Assembly (NCBI GenBank): GCA_963662895.1
Contig: OY759981.1
Coordinates: 186,001 to 250,000, forward strand
From: GWE2-42-39 sp963662895
GTDB lineage: Bacteria > Bacteroidota > Bacteroidia > Bacteroidales > Prolixibacteraceae
Length of the DNA stretch: 64,000 nucleotides
Direction: 5' to 3'
Positions 28,769-38,624 of this stretch are shown here, in pieces. A program made the translations under genes and the position numbers. Positions within the stretch are counted from its first letter, which is position 1. Each line of letters opens with the position of its first letter. The notes below the pieces were generated by a model. The model was not told the DNA's origin, made no database searches, and saw only the letters and a list, made by a program, of their open reading frames with translations.

Positions 28769-29429
28769 CCCTGAGGGGGCATACATAAATAACCCGGGGT
28801 AAGTGAGGAACGAGCGCAACCCCGGGGAAAGAAACTATGCCCCTACCCGCCCGCGGGAAAACGTTGATCAGTATAGATCACCTGCCCCGGGCGGAATGGC
28901 GGTTACGGTTGGTGAGGTTCGGGTGCCTAAGTCCGTTTGATCCTTTGTGTTTGAAAGGTTTGACGGGCATTATCCTTTGTTCTTAGTTCCCTGAAATATT
29001 GCATTATCGTTTCCAACAACAACGGGCAGACAATAAACATGGGACAGATTGCTTCGTCGTCGTACCTCCTCCTTGCAATGACAGGAAAGGTATCCGGGAG
29101 CCAAATCCCCGGTTCACCAAAGGTGAAAAGCAGGGATGGCCGGTCAAAGTAGTCCGGGCCGGCGAAGGCGGGAGCGGTTTTTGGCGGGTATTTATGGAGG
29201 TGGGCCGGGGAAAAAAACGGGAGGCGGGAGGAAGGATGACTTTGATAAGACTTTTTCTTCCTTTTGGTCGACTACAAATTACAGTTCTCCCGCCGGCCAA
29301 TCCGGAATGCGATAAAACAGAAAAATCGCTATCATTGAAAGAACCTCGCACATATACCTTCGGCTACGTGTTGAATGTAGCGTAATAAAAAGACGAATAC
29401 CCTGGCACTATTAAACATTGGGACTGCCC
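28769..29429. other. non-coding repeat-like DNA beside the IS
   Basis: No credible gene is present. The segment around 28955-29011 (GGTTTGACGGGCATT, then CTTAGTTCCCTGAAATATTG) has a diverged copy at about 50253-50301 inside the 823-bp non-autonomous element. The stretch near 29046-29090 (AGATTGCTTCGTCG...) looks like a dispersed intergenic repeat. Frames crossing this area have implausible composition. Confidence 0.5.
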
Positions 29430-29478
29430 CAACTTAGGCTTTGGGCTTATCCCAACTTAGGCTTTGGGTTATCCCATC
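29430..29478. repeat. two tandem copies of a 24-bp repeat
   Basis: CCAACTTAGGCTTTGGGCTTA and CCAACTTAGGCTTTGGGTTA follow each other at a 24-bp period. They lie at the truncated C-terminal end of the ISAs1 remnant. Confidence 0.6.
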
Positions 29479-29780
29479 CAGCTTTTAGACTTGAGGCTTC
29501 CTTTGGATTTGTCTTTTTTCAGGATGTTCAGTGCAATCTTATTGACAAAAGAGAAATTTTGGGCAGCCATTTTGTTTCTTTTACGTTGTCTGTCTTCATT
29601 GAAAGTCATGTCCAAAGTCCAATGCAGTTTATTTTCTACTCCCCAGTGCATCCGAATATGTTCATTGAAATTTTCAGCAGTTATTTTTAAACTGCTAATT
29701 GTAGTAAGGTATCCGTGTCTTACAAGAATGGATTTTACAGAGTACAAATAATTCATCTCTCTAACATGGAAGAAGCACAT
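29469..29780 (-). pseudogene. ISAs1-family transposase, C-terminal fragment
   Basis: About 100 codons match only the C-terminal end of ISAs1-type transposases, which are normally about 370 residues. The diagnostic block is EHIRMHWGVENKLHWTLDMTFNED, followed by the AAQNFSFVNKIALNILKKDKS pattern; the upstream part TTISSLKITAENFNEH also fits. The N-terminal two thirds are missing. It is a dead remnant. Confidence 0.85.
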
Positions 29781-29840
29781 CAGTATGCAGGTACCATCAG
29801 GAGACTAAAAATTCTATAGAAAGGCCTATCATGCGATATA

Positions 29841-30620
29841 TTACTTAATCATCTTAGCCATTATATTTTCAAACCTTTTATTGCTTATTGGATGATAACT
29901 TATAATCTCACCGTTATAAATTATACAAAATGTTCCAAAAGCACATGGCGTTTTTTGGGCAGATATTGAATCTTTTAAATCTATTAGACTGGTCTTTAGG
30001 TTGAATTTGTTTCCGGCAGACTGCAGAATAGCATTTACATTTTTCTCTGTATACGGACATTGAGGGGAACGTATAATAGTCAATCCATTTTTATATTCAC
30101 TCAAGTTGTCAAGTACATCTGATTTAAAGCTTGGTTCCTTTGATTTTGTGTCAAATTTAATTGCTAATAAATCAAAATCCGGTTTTGCGTTATCTGCAAC
30201 CTTAAAACCCTTTTTAAGAAATATCTCATTATGTGCCATAAAAGCCCCCTTTCTTGTGACTACAGCAACTCCTGACATTTTCTCCTTTTTTGCATCTTCA
30301 ATGCATTCATCAATTAACAATGAAGCATAACCTTTTCCTTTAAACTCATTCCTGAACCCGACAAAAATACAATGAATGAACATGTAATCCTCTGCATTAA
30401 CAGGACGGTGGGCAAACTTTCCGGGAATGTACTCAAGCATTCCCTGGTATCCTCCTTTTTTTGAAAAAACTATTTTTATTTTTAGTCCCTTGGGATAATA
30501 TTCATTAAACCAATCAATTTTATTTCTTAATTCCTTGTGTTTCTTTACATCCTTGTATCCACATACACCATAATCTGCAATGTTTTCCGGGGTAAGGTCA
30601 ATGATTTGAATATCGGTCAT
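29841..30620 (-). CDS. GNAT acetyltransferase with YoaP-like C-terminal domain
   Basis: This 259-residue protein has an N-terminal GNAT fold. The acetyl-CoA loop is recognisable as FKGKGYASLLIDECIEDA (about 94-111). A C-terminal YoaP-like domain (about 170-259) holds RSPQCPYTEKN with a Cys-Pro pair, plus TPCAFGTFCIIYNGE. The substrate is unknown. It stands alone between an IS remnant and repeat DNA. The start ATG is at 30618-30620. Confidence 0.85.
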   Translation of the reverse strand: MTDIQIIDLTPENIADYGVCGYKDVKKHKELRNKIDWFNEYYPKGLKIKIVFSKKGGYQGMLEYIPGKFAHRPVNAEDYMFIHCIFVGFRNEFKGKGYASLLIDECIEDAKKEKMSGVAVVTRKGAFMAHNEIFLKKGFKVADNAKPDFDLLAIKFDTKSKEPSFKSDVLDNLSEYKNGLTIIRSPQCPYTEKNVNAILQSAGNKFNLKTSLIDLKDSISAQKTPCAFGTFCIIYNGEIISYHPISNKRFENIMAKMIK

Positions 30621-31357
30621 AATATGTATCAGTTAATTTCATATTACCTTGTTTTTTATTCAAACAGAGGAACAATTTTTTCAATTACTATTGGTATTTT
30701 CTTAAAAGCCATTCCGTTTCCTTCGTTATAATACACATAAGCTCCTTTCAATTATGCAGTTATAGATACGGATTAAAAATCACAGGTACGGGAAAGGAAC
30801 TGTTCTTTTTTTCTGCAAAATCGTTTTTTATTGGGTGCATTTTTCTACCCGTATTTTGTTCCTAAGCGTTACGCTACCCCTTGGTTAATCTGGAAGAAGG
30901 CGGGAATTTCACCATAGGCCGGAAGACAGAGAACGGATGCATGAGGCAGGATCGGTTTTGGATTTTAATCTTTGAAATATTGGTCTTTGGCAAATAGGAG
31001 TTGGAGTTTGGATTTGCAGGGACAAGACCCCCTCCCTGCTGAAGCAGGACTCCCCCTTGACAAGGGGAGAATTTGGGCCGGTGAGAAGTAAAAGGTAAGG
31101 AGCAAAAAGCGAAGGACGGAGAGCCAAAACTCCGGCTTTGGGCCGGACACGACATATTGAAAGGCCCGAAGGGCTATCCTGTTCATAACGCCGGGGTGAA
31201 ACCCGGTGGAATAAGGCTTCCGCATGACCTGTATTTCACAAAAACCTGGAAACCGGAACTGATTTTTCTGTTCAAAAAGATTATTACAAAAGTTCGACGT
31301 CAGTAGAAAAATAGTTATCTTGTGAAGTACAACTACTCAATTAGTTCTTTTTATGTT
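30621..31357. other. repeat-rich intergenic DNA, no gene seen
   Basis: The region contains short hairpins such as CCCTGCTGAAGCAGG and CCCCCTTGACAAGGGG near 31030-31066. Near 31269-31287, CTGTTCAAAAAGA resembles the outer end of the 128-bp palindromic elements at 38625 and 47995. The possible frames have unlikely composition. Confidence 0.5.
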
Positions 31358-31405
31358 ATGAAGTTCTCTGAATTAAGGAACATCCTTAAAAAAAGACAGG
31401 GATGA
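31358..31405 (+). pseudogene. hicA toxin remnant, 15 codons
   Basis: ATG at 31358 reads MKFSELRNILKKRQG and stops in a TGA that overlaps the ATG of the HicB-like gene (ATGA at 31402-31405). The first residues match the N-terminus of HicA mRNA interferases, which are usually about 60-80 residues with a double-stranded-RNA-binding-like fold and a catalytic His. Nearly all of the toxin, including that His, is gone. An internal deletion keeping the start and the coupled stop would explain this. Confidence 0.6.
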
Positions 31406-31806
31406 AAGTAAAAGTAATTATTGAACGTGGAACAGACGGTTTTTATTCGGCATATATGGATGACGACCGTTTTTATTTTGGGTTGAACGGGCAGGGAGAT
31501 ACCGTTCAGGAGGCCAAAGATGATTTTTTAATAGCATACCATGAAATTAAGGCACTAAAAGAAGAAGAAGGGAAAGAAATGCCGGTTCTTGAATATGATT
31601 TTGAATATGATGTGGATTCTTTCCTTAATTATTATGCCGGAATCTTGTCGAAGTCGGGACTGGAACGGGTAACCGGAATTAACCAGAAACAGTTATGGCA
31701 TTATGCTTCCGGGAAAAGGAAGCCATCGCGGGCAACCGTGTTAAAAATACAGGAAGGCTTACACCGTTTAGCTAAAGATTTAATGCAAGTGCAGTTTGTT
31801 GATTAA
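31402..31806 (+). CDS. HicB-like antitoxin with DNA-binding domain
   Basis: This 134-residue protein has an N-terminal HicB-type fold (VKVIIERGTDGFYSAYMDDD, then GQGDTVQEAKDDFLIAYHEI). A C-terminal helix-turn-helix region follows (about 85-125; SGLERVTGINQKQLWHYASG). HicB normally neutralises the HicA RNase and represses the operon. Here the partner toxin is reduced to a 15-codon remnant, so this looks like an orphan antitoxin. Confidence 0.85.
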   Translation: MKVKVIIERGTDGFYSAYMDDDRFYFGLNGQGDTVQEAKDDFLIAYHEIKALKEEEGKEMPVLEYDFEYDVDSFLNYYAGILSKSGLERVTGINQKQLWHYASGKRKPSRATVLKIQEGLHRLAKDLMQVQFVD

Positions 31807-31886
31807 CTACACTAAGTCACTGTTTCGCAATAATCTGACCATTTCTCAACAGTTCCTAAAAACTTTTGCACTTGTGACCCCTCCTT

Positions 31887-33257
31887 TCATTTTTCTTTTA
31901 CTAACCGGAACAGAGCCGATCCGTGAGGGGCAATTTTTTTACTTAAAGTACCGGCATTTATGCCTGTTGTTTCCCCTGTCCACAAATTGTTGGCAACATA
32001 ACTGCCATGAATGCCCAGTTCGTTCAACTGCACCGAAACATTTCCGCTTAGCGAATCATTGCTGTTGAAAAAAGCCAGGTATCTATCCGGTGAACCGGTA
32101 ACATCAGCAGTCCATACAATAAACCCGCCTGTATTTTTCAGTTCACGGTTGTTCCGGCTATGCTGATTCACGTCCAGCACTTTGTCGTTGGTCAGCAGCG
32201 AAAGGGTAAAGTCATCATTATCCGGCAAGTTCCCGCCAAACATTAAAGGCGAGCGAAAGATGGCCCAAAGGTTCATCAATGTATATTGTTCATCTTTCGT
32301 AAAACGGGTCATTCGTTCATTGCCACGCTCCCCGCGAATAGCAATCCGTCCCAGTGGCAACATGTCGGCATCAGGCCAGTGGCCTGCTCCGCTATGTGGA
32401 GCCCAGTTCCTGCATCTGGCAAACATAGGCTTAAGATATTTCCAGTCATCCCAGAAATCGTCGCAAATGCGCCACATATTGGCATGTGTTTTCACATGAT
32501 CAGCCTTGTCCAACGGTGTCGCCCCCGGCGAAGTACTGAATACCATCGAACGACCACAACGGTCGATTGCCTTTCGTATTAAACCAATTTCGCCCTGATG
32601 ATACGGACGGGAAAGATTATCCACTTTTACAAAATCGACACCCCAGGAAGCATACAATTCGAACAAAGAATTGTAATATTCCTGAGCTCCCGGCCGGCTG
32701 GCCACTACCGTATACATATCGCGCAGCCAGGCACATTGGTATTTTTCAGAATAAATATCCCGGGCTTTAAAAACCGTCCCTTTTACCGGGGTATTTTTCA
32801 TCACTGCCTCAACAGGAATACCCCGCATCAGATGTATCCCGAACTTCAACCCTTTGTTGTGGATATAGTCGGCCAGCGGCTTAAATCCTTTCCCTCCTGC
32901 AGACGAGGGAAATTTATTAGTGGCCGGGATCAGCCGCCCGTATTCATCCATGCAGTAAACCGGATCAGCCTGGTTATAGCCGTGCGCTTTGGTATTCTCA
33001 ACATACCAGCGGATATCAACCACGATGTATTGCCAGCCATGTTGTTTCAGGTGTTCAGCCATGTACCCGGCGTTGGCTTTTACTTCAGTTTCGGTAACAG
33101 TAGGCCCGTAACAATCCCAACTGTTCCATCCCACAGGCGGCATTTGGGCTACAGTTTCATTTCGCTCTCCATGTCCTTTTGTCCGGTTCGAACAGGAAAG
33201 CAACAGACACACTCCTGCAAACAAAAAACTGAATTTAATAAATCTCATTCCCCTCAT
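31887..33257 (-). CDS. GH27-like alpha-galactosidase lipoprotein
   Basis: This 456-residue lipoprotein (lipobox in LLLSC) is a glycoside hydrolase of the GH27 type. PPVGWNSWDCYG opens the barrel, VDFVKVDN carries the nucleophile Asp, and ICDDFWDDW lies in the acid/base region. A C-terminal beta domain ends in GSALFRLVKEK. The likely substrate is terminal alpha-galactose, although GH27 also includes other alpha-linked activities. It is a single gene transcribed toward hicB. A second Met four codons in is an equally possible start. Confidence 0.88.
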   Translation of the reverse strand: MRGMRFIKFSFLFAGVCLLLSCSNRTKGHGERNETVAQMPPVGWNSWDCYGPTVTETEVKANAGYMAEHLKQHGWQYIVVDIRWYVENTKAHGYNQADPVYCMDEYGRLIPATNKFPSSAGGKGFKPLADYIHNKGLKFGIHLMRGIPVEAVMKNTPVKGTVFKARDIYSEKYQCAWLRDMYTVVASRPGAQEYYNSLFELYASWGVDFVKVDNLSRPYHQGEIGLIRKAIDRCGRSMVFSTSPGATPLDKADHVKTHANMWRICDDFWDDWKYLKPMFARCRNWAPHSGAGHWPDADMLPLGRIAIRGERGNERMTRFTKDEQYTLMNLWAIFRSPLMFGGNLPDNDDFTLSLLTNDKVLDVNQHSRNNRELKNTGGFIVWTADVTGSPDRYLAFFNSNDSLSGNVSVQLNELGIHGSYVANNLWTGETTGINAGTLSKKIAPHGSALFRLVKEK

Positions 33258-33487
33258 TTTTCATTTTTCCTACAAGATACAAAGGGAATCTTACTGAAAG
33301 AAACATATCCCTGTAAAATATCGTTCAACCATGATGACACGATAAATAGGATACATCCCCTGCTCATTCTTTTCACAGACCAAAAAGATCAGCCGGGTGT
33401 GGAACTTATTTTTCCGGGGCCGGTCGGGATAAAGAAAGAGTGTCCCCTGCAGCCCATTCAAACCTTCGACCCGTTCCATATCATAAA

Positions 33488-33517
33488 CAAAAAAATGCCC
33501 CGCCCGAAAGCGAGGCA
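33488..33517 (-). terminator. terminator of the oad operon
   Basis: On the minus strand TGCCTCGC and GGCGGGGCA pair around TTTCG, followed by a T run (33494-33488). It lies 24 bp after the oadB stop codon. Confidence 0.85.
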
Positions 33518-33540
33518 CCAATCATTATTTCAGTTTATTT

Positions 33541-34752
33541 TTATCCTAAAAATGAAATAAGTACACCCGCCGCAACGGCAGAACCAATAACGCCCGAAAT
33601 ATTGCTTGCCATACAATACTGTAACACATGGTTTTTCGGATCGTACTTCAGTGAGATTTCATTAGCCACACGCGAAGCCATTGGAACAGCACTTAAGCCG
33701 GTTGCCCCGATCAACGGGTTAATCTTTTTCTTCGCTAATAAGTTATAAACTTTCACCGCTATAATTCCTCCTGCTATTGAAAATGCAAACGCGATAAAAC
33801 CGCCTACGATAATCAGGATGGTTTTAATATCCAGAAACACTTCGGAAGTCATGGTTGCCCCCACAGCCAGGCCCAGAAATATCGTTGCCGTGTTCAGAAT
33901 AGAACCTGTTGCAGCATCACTTAAACGGGCAACCGTAACGCCAACTTCTTTGATCAGGTTTCCGAACAAAAGCATACCCAGAAGCGGAACTGACGAAGGG
34001 ACAAAGATCGCAATAATAATCCCCAGTATAACCGGGAAAGCAATCTTTACAGCACGCATGTTTTTAATCTGCACTTTAGGAGGATACAATTTATCCATTT
34101 CCTTCATGTTTATTTTCAGCTCTTTCTCGGAGCAAAGCAAACGGGTTACCAGTGGAATAATAACCGGAACCAGCGCCATATACGAATAAGCCGCAATTGC
34201 TATTGGTCCCAGCAAATGAGGAGCAAGTATAATAGTTGTATAAATAGCAGTCGGGCCATCGGCACCGCCAATAATCCCCAGCGAAGCAGCTTCTTTTGCT
34301 GTAAAGCCAAAAGCAATGGCCGATAATAAAACGCAAAAAATACCGACCTGGGCTGCTGCCCCAAAAAAGGCAAGCCTCAGGTTACGTAACATCGGACCAA
34401 AATCGGTTAATGCACCTACTCCCATAAAAATGATGGGCGGCAAAAAACCGGTTTTTATCAGAGAAAAATACAGGAAGTTCATAATCCCGTACTCGTGGGC
34501 TATTTCAAAAAGGTTCATATACCGGTGGTTCTCCAACTCGATCATCTTCCCGGGAACAACACCCATTCCACCACCAGGCAGATTGGCAAGAATAAGACCA
34601 AAGGCAATGGGTATCAGCAACAATGGTTCATATTTTTTATGTATACCCAGGTACAGCAGTATACCACCGATTACCAGCATCAGTAAAACTCCGGGGTCAC
34701 TAATAATATCCCCGAAGGCAGTCATTTTATATAGATTTTCAAGAATCCCCAT
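33541..34752 (-). CDS. oadB: Na+-translocating decarboxylase beta subunit
   Basis: This 403-residue membrane subunit uses carboxybiotin decarboxylation to export Na+. It has about ten hydrophobic segments and the family blocks GGVGALTDFGPML-like (here GVGALTDFGPMLRNLRLAFFG), GIIGGADGPTAIYT with the functional Asp, and GATGLSAVPMASRVAN near the C-terminus. It is the last gene of the operon, 11 bp after oadA. The native substrate could be oxaloacetate or another beta-keto acid or acyl-CoA. Confidence 0.94.
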   Translation of the reverse strand: MGILENLYKMTAFGDIISDPGVLLMLVIGGILLYLGIHKKYEPLLLIPIAFGLILANLPGGGMGVVPGKMIELENHRYMNLFEIAHEYGIMNFLYFSLIKTGFLPPIIFMGVGALTDFGPMLRNLRLAFFGAAAQVGIFCVLLSAIAFGFTAKEAASLGIIGGADGPTAIYTTIILAPHLLGPIAIAAYSYMALVPVIIPLVTRLLCSEKELKINMKEMDKLYPPKVQIKNMRAVKIAFPVILGIIIAIFVPSSVPLLGMLLFGNLIKEVGVTVARLSDAATGSILNTATIFLGLAVGATMTSEVFLDIKTILIIVGGFIAFAFSIAGGIIAVKVYNLLAKKKINPLIGATGLSAVPMASRVANEISLKYDPKNHVLQYCMASNISGVIGSAVAAGVLISFLG

Positions 34753-34763
34753 ACTGCAACCAA

Positions 34764-36686
34764 TTACTGAATTTTAACCAGGACATCGTCTTCTTCTACT
34801 TCGGAACCACTTGTATAACCAATCTCCGCAACTTTACCTGCCTTATCAGCTTTAATTGCATTGAAGGTTTTCATGGCCTCGATATAACCAATTAAATCAC
34901 CTTCTTTCACATTATCGCCTACTTTTAGCGGTGTTTCCGAGCTTTCTTTCGTTAAATAAAATTTACCTTCAAGCGGAGCTATAATTTCTTTCAATTCACC
35001 ATTAGCACCTGCACTTGTAACAGGAGCAGCTTCGACGGCTGGTTTGGCATCTGTTTTTTCATCCGGAGAAGCGTTATCATCGCCATACGAGACAGAAACT
35101 TTAAATTTCTCGCCATCCACATCGACAAACATGGTCGACGGAGCAAAACTTCCGTTAACAGGGACAGCAGGGGTAGACTGGACAGCCTCTGTTTTCTTCG
35201 TTCCTTCGAGCAAACCGGCTCCTTCTTCCCGGCGTTTAGCCAAATCGGCTTCGAAATCTTTTTTCGCTTCACCCGACTTGTATCTGCGGTATTGTTCAGG
35301 GTGCATGGCCAGTTCGAACAATTCTTCATCATCCTGCCCGTAATCCCATCCATTATCATCCATTTCTTTACGGAAAGTATCCAAGGCATCGGGATATAAA
35401 GATTGCGGATCAGCAGTAAATTCTTCCTTGCCGTTTTCTTTTGCCAACGCTTTCAAATCGGGATGCAATTCACCCGGCAGCTTCCCGCCTTTGCCCATCA
35501 GCATATCCCAGATATTATCAGCAATCATGCTCCAGCGTTTCTGCCCTTTTTCGAGCTGCATCACGTTCATCAGCGCCAGGTTTTTCACGTACTGGCTGTA
35601 TGGGGTCACCAACGGCGGATAACCGACCATCGGCCAGATATATTGTACTTCATTGAAAAGTTTTATCAGCAGTTCATCCTGGGTAAGAGTTGGCTGGTTC
35701 CGTTTTTCTTTCCATTTATTGATACTGGCAAGGTTACTTTCAAGGTCGGCCATCAACGATCCCATCATACCTCCCGGTAACCCGGGGCCGATAAGCAACG
35801 AATTCATATAACGGTTTTGAGGATTGATATAATATCCCAGGAAATCGTCAATAAAACTTTGCGTCAGGCTGCGAACTTTCATGTAAGCGTCCATATTGAT
35901 CTCCGGCACATCGAAACCGGCATCTTTCAACATGGCCTGTACGGCAAGCAAATCAACATGCCCGGTTCCCCACGAAAGTGGCTCCATAGCAACGTCAACA
36001 TATTCCACCCCGGCACGGCAAACCTCCAGAATGGATGCCATTGCAAAACCAGGCCCGGAATGCGAATGATACTGCATCGGGATATCAGGGTGAAGTTTTT
36101 TTATTCCCTCAACAATTTTTCCCAGCCATGCAGGACGTGCAATACCGGCCATGTCCTTCAGACAAATTTCATCGGCACCACCTTTTATCAGCGTATCGGC
36201 CAGTTGAACATATGACTCAACCGTATGCACTTTCGAATAGGTTAAACTCAATGCAGCCTGGGCAATCATACCTGCTTCTTTCGCGTATTTTATTGAATCA
36301 AGAATGTTGCGGGCATCGTTCAATCCACAGAACGGACGGGTAATATCTGTTCCCTGGGCTTTTTTAACTTTATACATTAACTTTCGTACGTCAGCCGGAA
36401 CAGGGTTCATACGCAAACCGTTCAGCGAACGGTCGAGCATATGTGTCTGAATACCTGCATCGTTAAAAGATTGTGTCCATTTACGTACAGCATTATTGGG
36501 ATTTTCTCCGAAAAGCAAATTAATCTGTTCAAAACCTCCTCCATTGGTTTCAACCCTTGCAAAACATCCCATTTCAATGATATGTGGTGCTACCTTTACC
36601 AGTTGGTCAACCCGGGGCAAATACTTACCCGACGACTGCCACATATCACGATACACCAATGAGAATTTAATTGCTCTTTTTTTCAT
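34764..36686 (-). CDS. oadA: Na+-translocating decarboxylase alpha subunit with biotinyl domain
   Basis: This 640-residue subunit contains the carboxyltransferase domain, a linker and a biotin carrier. The carboxyltransferase part shows VYRDMWQSSGKY at the start and MQYHSHSGPGFAMASI with metal-binding His residues. The PYC_OADA-like domain follows (about 330-480). After an Ala/Pro-rich linker, the biotinyl domain has the attachment Lys in IEAMKTFNA (about residue 603). It transfers CO2 from the substrate to biotin, and the beta subunit releases it while pumping Na+. It is consistent with an oxaloacetate decarboxylase, but methylmalonyl-CoA-type use is not excluded. Confidence 0.93.
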   Translation of the reverse strand: MKKRAIKFSLVYRDMWQSSGKYLPRVDQLVKVAPHIIEMGCFARVETNGGGFEQINLLFGENPNNAVRKWTQSFNDAGIQTHMLDRSLNGLRMNPVPADVRKLMYKVKKAQGTDITRPFCGLNDARNILDSIKYAKEAGMIAQAALSLTYSKVHTVESYVQLADTLIKGGADEICLKDMAGIARPAWLGKIVEGIKKLHPDIPMQYHSHSGPGFAMASILEVCRAGVEYVDVAMEPLSWGTGHVDLLAVQAMLKDAGFDVPEINMDAYMKVRSLTQSFIDDFLGYYINPQNRYMNSLLIGPGLPGGMMGSLMADLESNLASINKWKEKRNQPTLTQDELLIKLFNEVQYIWPMVGYPPLVTPYSQYVKNLALMNVMQLEKGQKRWSMIADNIWDMLMGKGGKLPGELHPDLKALAKENGKEEFTADPQSLYPDALDTFRKEMDDNGWDYGQDDEELFELAMHPEQYRRYKSGEAKKDFEADLAKRREEGAGLLEGTKKTEAVQSTPAVPVNGSFAPSTMFVDVDGEKFKVSVSYGDDNASPDEKTDAKPAVEAAPVTSAGANGELKEIIAPLEGKFYLTKESSETPLKVGDNVKEGDLIGYIEAMKTFNAIKADKAGKVAEIGYTSGSEVEEDDVLVKIQ

Positions 36687-36744
36687 AAGACATTATTTTT
36701 ATCAATACTATTTTAATAATCAGAATTTTTTGAAAAGCCAGGCC

Positions 36745-37005
36745 TTATATCTTTTCAATTTTCGTGACTTTCCCTTTACCTCGGGTGACAATCTTTACAG
36801 CCGAGACAATAGCCGCCATTTTTTTCGTATTAAGGTCCCCCCCCCGGTTTCCGGCACCGGCAATTACAGGAGTTACTTCTTCAGGAATATATCTGTTAAC
36901 AAACCGAATAATCAGGTTACCAACAACGACAACCATGGATAAAATGATGAAAACCGTGAGCATTCCGACTCCCAGTAACTCTAAAGCTAAACCAAAATCA
37001 CTCAT
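36745..37005 (-). CDS. oadG: Na+-translocating decarboxylase gamma subunit
   Basis: This 86-residue protein has one N-terminal membrane helix (LLGVGMLTVFIILSMVVVVGNLIIRFVN) and a polar tail. The shape and the position as first gene of an oad operon fit the small assembly subunit OadG. It ends in AAIVSAVKIVTRGKGKVTKIEKI. It lies 58 bp before oadA. Confidence 0.88.
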   Translation of the reverse strand: MSDFGLALELLGVGMLTVFIILSMVVVVGNLIIRFVNRYIPEEVTPVIAGAGNRGGDLNTKKMAAIVSAVKIVTRGKGKVTKIEKI

Positions 37006-37186
37006 AACTTTATCTCTACCTTTCTTTAAAAAAAATTCTTCCCATTTTAAAAAACAATCGCAATTTTACCAATATTATAAAAGTGCAGTTATGCAAAAAC
37101 TCAAAAAGATCTTACAATTATCATTTACTTAACATTTAGCCTAAGCTATTTATTAATAATTGAAAGCAAATACTTGCAAAATCCGT

Positions 37187-37194
37187 TATATTTG
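37187..37194 (+). promoter_or_regulatory. -7 box of the Gfo/Idh/MocA gene
   Basis: TATATTTG matches TAnnTTTG, 49 nt before the ATG at 37244. A TTG at 37160-37162 is 24 nt upstream, longer than the usual 19-21, so the -33 element is uncertain. Confidence 0.4.
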
Positions 37195-37243
37195 TGGGGA
37201 ATTAATCATTAACCACATAAAAACGATAAAATTATTTCACATC

Positions 37244-38575
37244 ATGAAAAACCACGACACGAAAGGTTTATCGAGAAGAAGGTTTATAGGCACCACTGCT
37301 GTTGGATTAGCAGGGCTTAGTTTCCTTCCCTCTATTACATCTTGTACAAAACCAGCCAAAGCGGCACCAATCCGGTTAGGATTTATTGGAATGGGCCGCC
37401 AGTCCATGTTCCTGTTAAACGGGTTCATCCAAATTCCGGGTGTACGCGTACTTGCAGGTTGTGATGTTTACGGCCGCAAACGCCAGCGTTTTGAAAACCG
37501 CGTAAACGAATTCTACAAAAAAAACAATGTCCCTGTTGAGGTAAAAACCTACGAGAGATATCAGGATTTGCTTCAACGCAAAGATATCGATGCTGTAGTG
37601 ATCGCTGTTCCCGACCATGCACATGCAATGATCGCTGTTGCCGCCTGTAAAGCGGGTAAAGATGTATACCTTGAAAAACCAATGACTTTTACCATTAAGG
37701 AAGGACAGGAGCTCCGCCGCGTAGTCCGCGAGACCAACCGGGTATTAGGTATCGGCAGCCAGCAGCGTTCTGATCCTAATTTCCAGCATGCGGTAAAAAT
37801 GGCACAAACCGGTATGCTCGGCACCATTGAAAAAGTAAATGCATATGTAGGTGCACCTCCCATACCATACGATTTACCGGAAGAAACTATTCCTGAAGAT
37901 TTGAATTGGGATCTTTGGTTAGGCCCGCTTCCTGGAAACATTCATTTCAACAATCAACTCGACCCGCCTATTTCACTTGATCCGGTTAAAAATGAAGAGT
38001 TCTGGGGCGCATGGCGTTGGTATAAAGAAACCGGAGGTGGTTTTACTACCGACTGGGGTGCCCATATGTTCGACATTGCCCAATGGGGACTTGGCATGGA
38101 CCGCAACGGACCGGTTGAAATTTCTCCGATAGGAGATGGAACTCAATACATGATGTTCAAATATGCTAACGGAGTTGTTATGACTTCGGAACCTTTTGAC
38201 GAAAAAAACACCAAAGGAGTAAAATTCATTGGAGATAAAGGATGGCTCGAAGTTTCAAGGGGACACTATAAAGCATCTGACGAATCGTTATATCCACCTA
38301 AAAAGGAAGAAACAGAGGATGAAAATGTTCCGTACGAAACAAAGATTCCGCACCAGATTAATTTCATCGAAGCTGTACGTGAACGCAAAGACCCGGTTGT
38401 GCCGGTTGAAATAGGGCACAGTTCAGCCACTGTCTGCAACCTTGGCAACATCGCCTGCGATCTGAAACGGACAATAAAATGGGATCCTGTCAATGAGGTT
38501 TTTGTTGATGACGAAGATGGTGCTGCTACAGCGAAGTTAGAATACCAATACCGCGAAGGCTGGTCTTTGTTGTAA
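37244..38575 (+). CDS. Tat-exported Gfo/Idh/MocA family oxidoreductase
   Basis: This 443-residue NAD(P)-dependent oxidoreductase starts with a twin-arginine signal (LSRRRFIGTTAVGLAG) and a Cys near residue 27-28 (ITSC), so it may be an exported lipoprotein. The Rossmann motif is RLGFIGMGRQSMFLL, and YLEKPMTFTIKEG carries the family EKP. GGGFTTDWGAHMFDIAQWGLG lies in the substrate half. Such exported Gfo/Idh proteins in Bacteroidota often act on sugars or sugar derivatives. The in-frame ATG at 37160 is less likely because the Tat signal starts at 37244. Confidence 0.9.
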   Translation: MKNHDTKGLSRRRFIGTTAVGLAGLSFLPSITSCTKPAKAAPIRLGFIGMGRQSMFLLNGFIQIPGVRVLAGCDVYGRKRQRFENRVNEFYKKNNVPVEVKTYERYQDLLQRKDIDAVVIAVPDHAHAMIAVAACKAGKDVYLEKPMTFTIKEGQELRRVVRETNRVLGIGSQQRSDPNFQHAVKMAQTGMLGTIEKVNAYVGAPPIPYDLPEETIPEDLNWDLWLGPLPGNIHFNNQLDPPISLDPVKNEEFWGAWRWYKETGGGFTTDWGAHMFDIAQWGLGMDRNGPVEISPIGDGTQYMMFKYANGVVMTSEPFDEKNTKGVKFIGDKGWLEVSRGHYKASDESLYPPKKEETEDENVPYETKIPHQINFIEAVRERKDPVVPVEIGHSSATVCNLGNIACDLKRTIKWDPVNEVFVDDEDGAATAKLEYQYREGWSLL

Positions 38576-38624
38576 TTTTAACACGAACATCTCACCAGCA
38601 GAAACTGGTATAAAAATATACACA

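Noticed and set aside
28999..29385. 128-codon plus-strand frame and its antisense partner
   Set aside because: Composition is unlike a protein, no family features appear, and the DNA is dispersed-repeat-like and shared in part with 50253-50301.
32598..33560. 320-codon plus-strand frame
   Set aside because: It is antisense to the GH27 gene and runs through the oad terminator; no family features.
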